The position numbers and the translations under genes were made by a program. Positions 5,839 through 12,023 of a stretch of 27,777 nt of DNA are shown piece by piece. The notes under the pieces are model-generated. The model was not told the origin of the DNA. It ran no database searches and saw only the letters and a list, made by a program, of their open reading frames with translations. Source of the stretch: a virus; the IMG/VR virus record IMGVR_UViG_3300042473_001572, positions 1 through 27,777 of that record; one strand, written 5' to 3'. The first letter of the stretch is position 1. Each line of letters begins with the position of its first letter.

Positions 5839-5968
5839 AGTATAGCAGGGGGCACTGACAAAATCAACTCGACACGCCGTATATAGGTGCCATGTCTATG
5901 TGATTCGCATCACACGCACTACCCCCAACCTGCTGCTACCCTGTGGATAACCTTGCCTAGGGCGTGTC
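5839..5968 (-). promoter_or_regulatory. Intergenic regulatory module F (divergent region)
   Basis: Minus-strand promoter TTGATT, 17-nt spacer, TATACT (5839-5844) with an extended TGC; the spacer contains TTGTCAG. GACACGCCGTA is at 5871-5881, again 26 nt from the -10. A perfect CRP-like palindrome TGTGATTCGCATCACA is at 5899-5914, DnaA box TGTGGATAA at 5942-5950, CCTAGG at 5956-5961 and GCGTGTC at 5962-5968. The stretch 5808-6130 has no gene; it separates leftward early-type genes from rightward genes. Confidence 0.75.
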
Positions 5969-6095
5969 GTGCTATGGGCGCACTATCTTTTTGTGCTATT
6001 ATATAAATAAACACGTATCATACATCTGGACAAAATATTCAGATTTTAGGCTATTTGGGTTTTGGGCGGGGTACAGAAACGTTCAATGAAATAGG

Positions 6096-6126
6096 TGCTA
6101 TAATTATATATAGTTCTTGTAGGAGG
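6096..6126 (+). promoter_or_regulatory. Extended -10 promoter and strong RBS
   Basis: TGCTATAAT (6096-6104) followed by AGGAGG (6121-6126), 4 nt before ATG 6131. No convincing -35 is seen at 17 nt. A weaker TGCTATTAT (5994-6002) lies upstream. Confidence 0.65.
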
Positions 6127-6130
6127 AATC

Positions 6131-6391
6131 ATGTTAACTAACTATTTTGAGGCTTCAGAAAAACCTGAGTTGCTAGAGACGTTTATGGCCAAACTGGTTT
6201 TAAGCATAACTGTTGAAAAAGGTTTGGATCAAAGCACAATGTCAGAAGATGAAAGACAGGAAGTTGGCATCACTATCACTCAAGAGTGGGCAGATGGTAA
6301 AACTTTGGTAGAAATGTATGATATCTTGTTTGAAAAATTTGGCTCTGAAGAAGAGCAAGCAGATTATGCCAACTGGAAACTTTCCATTTAA
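6131..6391 (+). CDS. Hypothetical acidic helical protein (86 aa)
   Basis: An acidic 86-aa protein with mostly helical segments (PELLETFMAKLVLSITVEKG near the N-terminus, EEEQADYANWKLSI at the end). AGGAGG precedes ATG 6131. It is the first of three rightward genes (6131-6783). No family recognised; no signal peptide or membrane segment. Confidence 0.7.
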   Translation: MLTNYFEASEKPELLETFMAKLVLSITVEKGLDQSTMSEDERQEVGITITQEWADGKTLVEMYDILFEKFGSEEEQADYANWKLSI

Positions 6392-6422
6392 TTTTATTTT
6401 TCAGAATCATTAGGAGATCAAT

Positions 6423-6620
6423 ATGGGAATCTTAGATAATCTAGAAAATTCATGGGACCTAGAAGTCAGACCAGAGTCAAGTAATCCAGAATTTGAATCA
6501 AGTCCTTTCCCCGTAACAGACAACATGGGAAGAGATCAGTTTTGGCAAGAAGAGCCTAACCTGGCTGTAAAATTATTTTCAGAAACTTGTTGCACAGATT
6601 GTAGTTGTAAAAATGGATAG
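6423..6620 (+). CDS. Hypothetical acidic protein with Cys-rich end (65 aa)
   Basis: A 65-aa acidic, Pro/Ser-containing protein ending in the cysteine cluster CCTDCSCKNG. AGGAG (6411-6415) sits upstream of ATG 6423. The C-terminal cysteines could bind metal or form disulfides. The last codons overlap the next gene by 8 nt. Function unknown. Confidence 0.65.
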   Translation: MGILDNLENSWDLEVRPESSNPEFESSPFPVTDNMGRDQFWQEEPNLAVKLFSETCCTDCSCKNG

Positions 6621-6783
6621 CGATCAGCAGAAATTAACTCCAGAGCAAGCACAGGCAATTCTGCTATTTCAGATTGAACAGAAACTAAGGTTTGCTATTG
6701 CAAAACAAGTTGAGAATAAATTTCACGGTATGTATCATAACGCATCACACGCTATCGCACAGTTTATAAGAAATAGCGCTTAA
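6613..6783 (+). CDS. Hypothetical small helical protein (56 aa)
   Basis: A 56-aa protein beginning MDSDQQKLTPEQAQAILLFQ with an amphipathic helical pattern and histidines H39, H43 and H47 near the C-terminus. ATG 6613 lies inside the end of the previous gene. Its stop TAA (6781-6783) overlaps the stop of the convergent gene (6780-6782) in the shared TTAA. Unknown function. Confidence 0.6.
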   Translation: MDSDQQKLTPEQAQAILLFQIEQKLRFAIAKQVENKFHGMYHNASHAIAQFIRNSA

Positions 6784-7370
6784 GGATAAGCAGATCCATC
6801 AGTTTTCTCAACATCACCAAATAACTTTGGGTTTAAGATAACTGGTTTGTCGACAGTGCCTCTAACAAACGAAGTAGAAAAATACCTATAGCCATCACTT
6901 GTAACTTCTGTAGTTCCATGGGGTATATTTCCGCCATGCATAACTAAAGACCTGGCTTTTGGTTTGTGAGAAAAATCCAGGGACGGATAATGTATCTCTC
7001 CACCTAAATAATCGTCGTTATAGTATATAACAATCCCATAACGAATGTAATAGTCAATCTCTTTATTCCAATAGTCCTTATGGACTTCCATAAAGTTCCC
7101 ACTTGGATGTCTTTGCAGCGAAACGTGATCAAAGTATAAAACATCATCAAACAAGGTTTTTACTTTGTCGCTAATCTGATAAAAGATGTCTGGGAGTTCT
7201 CCTATTTTTTGTTTTCCAAAAAAGAAACCTTTTTCGTATTCTTCGTCATAGGATTTCCACCATTCAGCCTCATCTAAGGTTTTGCAATAGTTCAAAACCT
7301 CTTCTTGCTCTTGGATACTTACAAAGTCTTCAATCTCGTAAATGTCGGGGGATAGAAGGTTAACCTTCAC
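6780..7370 (-). CDS. 2OG-Fe(II) dioxygenase (prolyl-4-hydroxylase-like)
   Basis: A 196-aa enzyme of the 2-oxoglutarate/Fe(II) dioxygenase superfamily. The iron triad is visible as H97-x-D99 (in FMEVHKDYW) and H151 (in GNIPHGTTEV), with R162 (DGYRYFSTSF) as the likely 2OG-binding residue; between them is the typical YYNDDYLGGEIHYP strand-turn (residues 116-129). Such enzymes hydroxylate proline, lysine or small molecules using O2 and 2-oxoglutarate. The start is GTG 7370, overlapping the upstream gene by 11 nt. It ends an operon with a DHH-like protein. The substrate is not shown by sequence; a virion protein is one possibility, given two more such enzymes at 15272-16440. Confidence 0.85.
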   Translation of the reverse strand: MKVNLLSPDIYEIEDFVSIQEQEEVLNYCKTLDEAEWWKSYDEEYEKGFFFGKQKIGELPDIFYQISDKVKTLFDDVLYFDHVSLQRHPSGNFMEVHKDYWNKEIDYYIRYGIVIYYNDDYLGGEIHYPSLDFSHKPKARSLVMHGGNIPHGTTEVTSDGYRYFSTSFVRGTVDKPVILNPKLFGDVEKTDGSAYP

Positions 7371-7560
7371 TGGCTAATTCCCACATACGAATATCAACAA
7401 ACCCATAACGAGATAGATCTGCCAACTCCTCAGTATCTGCTTCAATAACAAGTCTTACATTTGACTCGACATCAAACCCTGGCTCGTACTCTTTTTGGGC
7501 ATTTGCCAGATATGCTTCTTGAATCTTTTCTAAAATTGGTTTGTAATAAAACTTAGGCAA
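7360..7560 (-). CDS. Hypothetical protein (66 aa)
   Basis: A 66-aa acidic protein beginning MPKFYYKPILEKIQEAYLAN. It uses TTG at 7560, preceded by AGGTGG 5 nt upstream, and overlaps both neighbours (8 nt and 11 nt), so translational coupling is likely. The C-terminal half (VRLVIEADTEELADLSRYGF) has a beta-helix pattern. No family recognised. Confidence 0.65.
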   Translation of the reverse strand: MPKFYYKPILEKIQEAYLANAQKEYEPGFDVESNVRLVIEADTEELADLSRYGFVDIRMWELASEG

Positions 7561-7738
7561 TTACACCACCTGCTTGCAACTTGTCGTAGATGTTTGACAT
7601 CATAAATGCAAGACTTTGCTGGCTTTGCTCAATTTGCTTCTTTAATGATTCCTCTTCTAAACCAGCCTGTAGACCCAGTGCTAGGTTATCTGAGTTAATG
7701 CTCTCTAGCATTACGTTTACTGCTTCTTCTTTTGTCAT
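7553..7738 (-). CDS. Hypothetical helical protein (61 aa)
   Basis: A 61-aa helical protein (MTKEEAVNVMLESINSDNLA at the start; a Gln-rich helix KKQIEQSQQSLAFMMSNIYD). ATG 7738 is preferred over ATG 7744 because AAGGA lies 6 nt upstream and the codon overlaps the previous stop as ATGA. Function unknown. Confidence 0.65.
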   Translation of the reverse strand: MTKEEAVNVMLESINSDNLALGLQAGLEEESLKKQIEQSQQSLAFMMSNIYDKLQAGGVIA

Positions 7739-8505
7739 ACCCATTCCTTTTCTTGGTTGTAGGTTACAGAGTACTCCCCTGTAAATATCTCTGCATAAGA
7801 GATGATATCTCTATTATACCTTATAACGGTTTCTTTGCCAACTTTGTCACATAGGTACTTCCTACCATGGGTTAGTTCCTGGAACTTCATCCCCTGCCCT
7901 TCTAGGGCGTTATTAAGGGTATCTAAATACCTTTGCTTGCCATAACGTTTAGATACAAATGCTTGATCAACATAATCAAACCTTGCTTGTGCATCATTTC
8001 TTTTTGCAATGTCCGAATTGTCTATTATGTACCTTGTTGCAAAATGATCCATCCGTGTAGACCAATTTCGCATGTTATCGCTGTATTTTTCCATGTTCTT
8101 TAGAGTTGAGTCAGCGAAAGCCATGCGTATAAGGTCTTGTTCGGAGAGATCAGCCTCTATTGCGAAACTTATCAAAAAGGCGGTTGCGAAAGGAAACTTG
8201 TCGCTATATGTCGAAACGCCGAAGTGCACATTCGGATTAAACGACTCAACGGACATATTATCTTCTAAGAGTCGCATATGATTGCCGAGAGATACAAACT
8301 CTTGTCGATTCATATCGCAGTCGACGAACAAGCATTTCTCTGGATCTATGTTATCGGCGAGACATAAAAGATTCTTATCGTACGAACCCACTATTTTCGA
8401 ACCGTTAAAACGCTCTAATAATTTTGCGGTCATAAAACCATCCATGTCAGGAGATATAATAAGATTTGTCGAATGCTCCAAGGTGTTAAGTATCTCTGTT
8501 TTCAT
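7735..8505 (-). CDS. DHH-like phosphoesterase
   Basis: A 256-aa protein resembling the DHH phosphoesterase superfamily (RecJ/NrnA-like). It has SPDMDG (18-23), matching the family's first D-x-D-G motif, VDCD (61-64) as the second aspartate motif, and GNH (74-76) in place of the diagnostic DHH triplet. The degenerate third motif means activity is uncertain; known relatives hydrolyse phosphodiester bonds in oligonucleotides or polyphosphate. ATG 8505 is preferred, although TTG 8514 is also in frame; AGGAG lies at 8518-8522, 12 nt before the ATG. It heads a four-gene leftward operon ending with the dioxygenase. The region 8506-8539 separates it from the divergent gene at 8540. Confidence 0.65.
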   Translation of the reverse strand: MKTEILNTLEHSTNLIISPDMDGFMTAKLLERFNGSKIVGSYDKNLLCLADNIDPEKCLFVDCDMNRQEFVSLGNHMRLLEDNMSVESFNPNVHFGVSTYSDKFPFATAFLISFAIEADLSEQDLIRMAFADSTLKNMEKYSDNMRNWSTRMDHFATRYIIDNSDIAKRNDAQARFDYVDQAFVSKRYGKQRYLDTLNNALEGQGMKFQELTHGRKYLCDKVGKETVIRYNRDIISYAEIFTGEYSVTYNQEKEWV

Positions 8506-8521
8506 TTTATTCAAATACTCC

Positions 8522-8551
8522 TGTTATAATAATATAGTTATGACAATACAA
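8522..8551. promoter_or_regulatory. Overlapping divergent promoters
   Basis: On the plus strand TGTTATAAT (8522-8530) ends 9 nt before ATG 8540, with no ribosome-binding site, so the start is nearly leaderless. On the minus strand TTGTAT (8546-8551), a 17-nt spacer and TATAAC (8523-8528) could drive the DHH-like operon. The two -10 elements share bases. Confidence 0.55.
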
Positions 8552-8809
8552 GACTGGGCTTCCTTAATTGTAGCGATACTTACAATTGTATCATCAATCG
8601 CCCTTGCAATCAAGTGGATGGTAAAACATTATCTCGTCGAACTTAAGCCCAATTCTGGGTCATCGATGAAAGATCAAATTTCGAGATTAGAGTTGGCTGT
8701 TCAGGAACAAAAAATTAATTCCGAAGAATCACGAGATCGCCAAGAAAGAAAACTGGACGACTTGTATAGAATTTTGCTTGACCATATTGCTAAAAATGAC
8801 AAGAAGTAA
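8540..8809 (+). CDS. Small membrane protein with coiled coil (89 aa)
   Basis: An 89-aa protein with one N-terminal hydrophobic helix (residues 5-27, WASLIVAILTIVSSIALAIK core), a short linker and a charged C-terminal coiled coil (residues 43-80, heptad Ile/Leu spacing). This layout is shared by holin-like or spanin-adjacent proteins of actinophages, but without a lysis cassette next door I call it only a membrane protein. The frame is open upstream to 8282, but ATG 8540 sits 9 nt after a TGTTATAAT promoter and gives a sensible start. Confidence 0.65.
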   Translation: MTIQDWASLIVAILTIVSSIALAIKWMVKHYLVELKPNSGSSMKDQISRLELAVQEQKINSEESRDRQERKLDDLYRILLDHIAKNDKK

Positions 8810-8814
8810 TTAAA

Positions 8815-9486
8815 ATGATACCAAAGATTATTTGGCAAACTCACGAAAACAAATATAACGATCTGTTACCATTTCAAAAAGACATTACAAACACTTGGAA
8901 AAATCTAAATCCAGGGTGGGAATATAGATATGTCGACGGCATTGAAAGATCTAATCAAGTCAAAGAGTATAGCGAATTCCTGCATAAATATTATCTTGAA
9001 TCCGACAAATTACATCAATCGGATATCTGGAGATTAGTAGCAATATATAATAACGGTGGATTTTATGCAGATATGGATTCTATATGTGTTGAAACAATTC
9101 AAGATTCTGTTAACAGGAACTATAAAGAAGAAGAAATTGTATGCTCTCCAATAGGGTTCCAGCACCACGGAATTAACAGTTCAAATTTTGGAGCAGTTAA
9201 AGGTAGTAAAATTATAAAGTCAATAATAGACTCTTTGTTTTTACAATATAAAGAAATAAAATTAGAAGAAGTCAAAAACCTTGGTTTTGGGTTTCCAGAA
9301 AATTATACCTTTTCAGAAATATGTGAAGAAAACAAAAATTTGGTATCATTTAATAAAGACTATTTTTCACATGCTTCAGAATATAAGACTTCGTTTAACA
9401 GTAATGTAGAAGTTGTATTTAATAAAGAAAAGGTCAATTATCAGACACTTTGCACTAATATGAATTGGCCTATATACTATATATAA
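8815..9486 (+). CDS. Glycosyltransferase, GT32/Gly_transf_sug type
   Basis: A 223-aa glycosyltransferase. The N-terminus MIPKIIWQTHENKYNDLLPF matches the IPKIIHQTW opening of the OCH1/capsular-polysaccharide family, and residues 69-89 (SDIWRLVAIYNNGGFYADMD) hold the conserved R-x3-L-x3-GG-x-Y-x-D-x-D block with D86 and D88 as the metal/nucleotide-sugar ligands. Such enzymes transfer a hexose from a nucleotide sugar to a glycan or protein acceptor. It starts 5 nt after the membrane-protein gene and has no strong ribosome-binding site, so coupling is likely. The acceptor cannot be read from sequence; it may belong with the glycosylation genes at 15272-20422. Confidence 0.85.
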   Translation: MIPKIIWQTHENKYNDLLPFQKDITNTWKNLNPGWEYRYVDGIERSNQVKEYSEFLHKYYLESDKLHQSDIWRLVAIYNNGGFYADMDSICVETIQDSVNRNYKEEEIVCSPIGFQHHGINSSNFGAVKGSKIIKSIIDSLFLQYKEIKLEEVKNLGFGFPENYTFSEICEENKNLVSFNKDYFSHASEYKTSFNSNVEVVFNKEKVNYQTLCTNMNWPIYYI

Positions 9487-9488
9487 AG

Positions 9489-9520
9489 ATAGTTTTTAAA
9501 ACTATAAAGATAGTTCTTTT
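9489..9520 (+). terminator. Possible weak terminator after the glycosyltransferase gene
   Basis: An AT-rich inverted repeat ATAGTTTT/AAAACTAT (9489-9496 and 9498-9505, single-base centre) followed by TAAAGATAGTTCTTTTTCTT. The stem is weak and the centre too short for a stable loop unless the inner pairs open. The stretch 9487-9729 has no gene. Confidence 0.35.
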
Positions 9521-9642
9521 TCTTATATATATTTAGTATACACTATTCAATACCTGGCATAAAAGACATATGGTATCAAATCGGACATTCTCTATTATAA
9601 CAATTTGATAACTTTAAATATCAATGTCCATTTTGTCTATTA

Positions 9643-9651
9643 TGGTATAAT
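9643..9651 (+). promoter_or_regulatory. Extended -10 promoter upstream of a terminator
   Basis: TGGTATAAT at 9643-9651 with no coding start downstream before the terminator at 9663-9713. A transcript from here would be about 55 nt and would consist mostly of the hairpin. Confidence 0.5.
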
Positions 9652-9662
9652 TTTATTACTGG

Positions 9663-9713
9663 CTAATACCTTGGTTTGTCCTATACCCACCAATCAAGGT
9701 ATTAGTCTTTTTT
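9663..9713 (+). terminator. Rho-independent terminator
   Basis: Perfect 11-bp arms CTAATACCTTG (9663-9673) and CAAGGTATTAG (9695-9705), a 21-nt loop, then TC and six T residues (9708-9713). It isolates the following structural genes from upstream transcription. Confidence 0.9.
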
Positions 9714-9714
9714 A

Positions 9715-9723
9715 TGGTATAAT
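9715..9723 (+). promoter_or_regulatory. Extended -10 promoter, leaderless start
   Basis: TGGTATAAT (9715-9723) with ATG 9730 just 6 nt downstream and no ribosome-binding site, so the transcript should begin at or next to the start codon. Confidence 0.7.
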
Positions 9724-9729
9724 CACATT

Positions 9730-10110
9730 ATGACTATGCATGGACCAGAAGTTTTTGGAGCAGATCCAGCCAGAATTAAATGGCAAATTGTTAGAGGCGA
9801 TACCTCTCCACTTCGTGTTGAATTTTTAGAAGATGATGAAACAACATATTTTGATACTTCTGATTGGACTTATGAGGCTACCTCTTATGATCCTCAATCC
9901 GATGCTCTTGATTCCCTGGAAATTACACCTGGAGCAGGATATGTAGATATAATGGCACCAGCATCAATTACAGAACTATGGGGTACTGGTTATAAAACAA
10001 TAGTAACAGAACTAACTTTTGATCTACAGGTTACAATTGACTCAGACACAGTCTGGACTCCTCTGATTGGAACCATCTCAGTAATTGGCGATGTTACGGG
10101 TAGCCTATAA
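9730..10110 (+). CDS. Virion-associated beta-sandwich protein (126 aa, GDT family copy 1)
   Basis: A 126-aa acidic protein with the motif WQIVRGDTSPLRVEF (residues 17-31) and beta-strand-rich sequence ending in WTPLIGTISVIGDVTG. The same frame (W/Y...RGDT...V/F, closing 'I..DVT') occurs in the proteins at 10956 and 21666, so these are paralogues. The pattern resembles the small N-terminal baseplate/fibre sandwich of phages (BppU-N or LtfC-like); this fold is inference. The start is leaderless (ATG 9730). The stop overlaps the next start as TAATG. Likely a fibre adaptor or decoration protein. Confidence 0.65.
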   Translation: MTMHGPEVFGADPARIKWQIVRGDTSPLRVEFLEDDETTYFDTSDWTYEATSYDPQSDALDSLEITPGAGYVDIMAPASITELWGTGYKTIVTELTFDLQVTIDSDTVWTPLIGTISVIGDVTGSL

Positions 10111-10196
10111 TGGCAGTAGTAAAAATTACAACCCCTAGACCTGAGTTACCATCAGTAGTTAGAATTAAAAACAAAACTTTTAAAGTAAATAAATAA
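10110..10196 (+). CDS. Very short partner peptide (28 aa)
   Basis: A 28-aa basic peptide starting MAVVKITTPRPELPSVVRIK, overlapping the previous stop as TAATG. The other GDT-family genes at 10956 and 21666 also have a TAATG-linked partner (194 aa and 74 aa), so this may be a shortened member of that partner position. It ends just before the promoter at 10202. Short length makes it uncertain. Confidence 0.5.
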   Translation: MAVVKITTPRPELPSVVRIKNKTFKVNK

Positions 10197-10201
10197 TCCC
10201 G

Positions 10202-10210
10202 TGAGATAAT
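10202..10210 (+). promoter_or_regulatory. Extended -10 promoter, leaderless start
   Basis: TGAGATAAT (10202-10210) lies 6 nt before ATG 10217, with no ribosome-binding site. The hexamer GATAAT differs by one base from the other copies. Confidence 0.6.
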
Positions 10211-10216
10211 GTCCTT

Positions 10217-10948
10217 ATGGCTGCTTCTAAATCTATGGACTTCCCTGGTGCAAAAAAATCTAGTTATGCTGCTCAAGTAGAGCAAAGTCAAGCCTCTACA
10301 TATCAAGAAAATACTCTTTCATTTCTACCAGTTCCTGGACCACAAGGTCCTCAAGGACCAGCAGGAAGAGATGGTAAAGATGGATTGCCAGGTCCCATAG
10401 GTCCAGAAGGACAAAAGGGGCAAAAGGGAGAAAAGGGAGCAACTGGACAAAACGGATTAAGTTCTTTATCTTCTTCTGGACAACAAGCAGGATGGGCCTC
10501 ATACACAAATACTATTGACAAACCAACGAAACTTGGAATATCTCAAGGAGACGATGGTTGGGTAACTCTCTTGCTAGACACAAAAGACAAGAGTCAAAAT
10601 GAAAAATATCTTCCAGAAGGCTGTACTAGTCTTTGGAATAGCCACCAGAGAGCCCTAAACTTCCACGGGATAAAAGAAGGATCTCAAGTATTTGTAACAT
10701 ATAACTTTGAACTAACAACATATACCTCTAATACAGAGGTTTGGCTAAGAACCTATTTTGCAAGCAATGATCAAGAATTTGTTCAGTTGGTAGGATCTTT
10801 TAAGTACCAGGGAACATATAATCTTTCCACTACACAGCAAATCTTTATAGAAAATGCTTCTATGTGGGGCAATGGAGCAGTTCCACAGATTAGAACTGAT
10901 TTTGATTCCTCCGTAATCTTCAATTCTGTCTACGTCAGCGTGGTATAA
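10217..10948 (+). CDS. Collagen-like virion/fibre protein
   Basis: A 243-aa protein with an N-terminal polar segment (1-40), about 14 uninterrupted Gly-X-Y triplets (residues 41-82, including GPQGPQGPAGRDGKDGLPG) and a C-terminal beta-rich domain (90-243) that probably trimerises or binds a receptor. Collagen-like triplets form triple helices in phage fibres. Lysines K67, K70 and K73 occupy the Y position before glycine, the position hydroxylated and glycosylated in collagens, and P58 is also a Y-position proline. The dioxygenases and glycosyltransferases encoded nearby could act here; that is inference. The start is leaderless. Its stop TAA lies inside the next promoter. Confidence 0.85.
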   Translation: MAASKSMDFPGAKKSSYAAQVEQSQASTYQENTLSFLPVPGPQGPQGPAGRDGKDGLPGPIGPEGQKGQKGEKGATGQNGLSSLSSSGQQAGWASYTNTIDKPTKLGISQGDDGWVTLLLDTKDKSQNEKYLPEGCTSLWNSHQRALNFHGIKEGSQVFVTYNFELTTYTSNTEVWLRTYFASNDQEFVQLVGSFKYQGTYNLSTTQQIFIENASMWGNGAVPQIRTDFDSSVIFNSVYVSVV

Positions 10949-10949
10949 T
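10941..10949 (+). promoter_or_regulatory. Extended -10 promoter overlapping a stop codon
   Basis: TGGTATAAT (10941-10949) contains the stop TAA of the collagen-like gene and lies 6 nt before ATG 10956, giving a leaderless start. Confidence 0.7.
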
Positions 10950-10955
10950 AAAACC

Positions 10956-11420
10956 ATGGCATTTCCAGCAACCTATGACTTTAACTACTATAAGGGTGAC
11001 ACCTTTGAATTTCGTATCTACCCGAAGAAAAACGATGGAACGGTTTTTGACCTAAGTACTTTCTATATTCCAACAAACTATGCCAACACACCAGACGATG
11101 TAACAGATACTGTTGCCCCATATGATAGTGCTCAGTTTACAATATCAAATGTTCGTGGCTCCACTGGTCTTGCTACAGGAATGCCACTTAAATGTTTTGC
11201 CAGAGTGTCAGATGACAATACTTTTGTTCAGTGTGCAATTAGACCAGCAGAAGGAAATCAGTTAGTTGCTGGCACAGAGTATGTTTATGACGTTGAGGTT
11301 AAGAAACCAGCAGGACTTTCAGGTAGCGGACAGTATGAGATTATTCAAACATTACTAACTGGAACAATAACAATTACAGATCAGGTTACAGGCGCTACGT
11401 CTGCAACATCGGGTTCCTAA
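10956..11420 (+). CDS. Virion-associated beta-sandwich protein (154 aa, GDT family copy 2)
   Basis: A 154-aa protein with YYKGDTFEFRIYPKKNDGTV (residues 11-30), the second copy of the GDT-motif family (9730, 21666), and the closing block LTGTITITDQVTG. It is probably a small Ig-like/beta-sandwich subunit at the fibre or baseplate. The start is leaderless; the stop overlaps the next ATG as TAATG. A Thr/Ser-rich tail follows the sandwich. Confidence 0.65.
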   Translation: MAFPATYDFNYYKGDTFEFRIYPKKNDGTVFDLSTFYIPTNYANTPDDVTDTVAPYDSAQFTISNVRGSTGLATGMPLKCFARVSDDNTFVQCAIRPAEGNQLVAGTEYVYDVEVKKPAGLSGSGQYEIIQTLLTGTITITDQVTGATSATSGS

Positions 11421-12004
11421 TGGCAGATATACTATTATCTAACGATGATTTAACAGTTTTTGGAGGACCAGAAACAGTAAGCCTTGATTTAGATATAGGC
11501 CCACAAGGTGACCGTGGCAGCATCATTGTTGGCTCAAATGGAAACCCACAAAATGCTAATGTCCATGCTTTAATCGTTCAAGACATTCAGCCTCTTGATA
11601 TTGCAATTAACTACAATCCATTTTCCTCAACATATAAAACAGTTTTTCAAAGAATAGCAACTGCAACTGGAACACAGTGGACAGAACTTTTTAGTCTAAA
11701 AACAAATTTTTATTCTTCTACTGAAACAGTAACGGCTGCAAATGGAAAATTAACTTTATCACCAATCAATGTAACACAGATTTATGGAGGAGTAGAGGCA
11801 ACATCTGAAAACCTTAGTATTCAGTACTCCATATCTTCTGGATCTGGTGGCCCAATGGCAACAAAACTTGTGATAAAAGATTTAAATACTACTCAGGGCT
11901 TTTTAGCATTACCACTTGAAATAGAGGGTGTAGAATATGTTGACGGAACTTGGGGACCTTTAGTGGGCCCTAAAGACGTGCACGTTTTTATTACGGTGGT
12001 ATAA
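11420..12004 (+). CDS. Hypothetical virion protein with a short collagen-like triplet run
   Basis: A 194-aa protein; residues 26-34 (IGPQGDRGS) contain two GXY triplets, followed by beta-rich sequence and the C-terminal strand VHVFITVV. The C-terminal part resembles a knob or receptor-binding domain, but I cannot place it. It is coupled to the preceding gene by TAATG; its own stop lies within the promoter for the 845-aa fibre. Confidence 0.6.
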   Translation: MADILLSNDDLTVFGGPETVSLDLDIGPQGDRGSIIVGSNGNPQNANVHALIVQDIQPLDIAINYNPFSSTYKTVFQRIATATGTQWTELFSLKTNFYSSTETVTAANGKLTLSPINVTQIYGGVEATSENLSIQYSISSGSGGPMATKLVIKDLNTTQGFLALPLEIEGVEYVDGTWGPLVGPKDVHVFITVV

Positions 12005-12005
12005 T
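11997..12005 (+). promoter_or_regulatory. Extended -10 promoter overlapping a stop codon
   Basis: TGGTATAAT (11997-12005) includes the TAA stop of the previous gene; GTG 12024 follows with a weak GGGTGAT ribosome-binding site, so here a short leader is expected. Confidence 0.6.
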
Positions 12006-12023
12006 GAAAAAGGGTGATCTATA

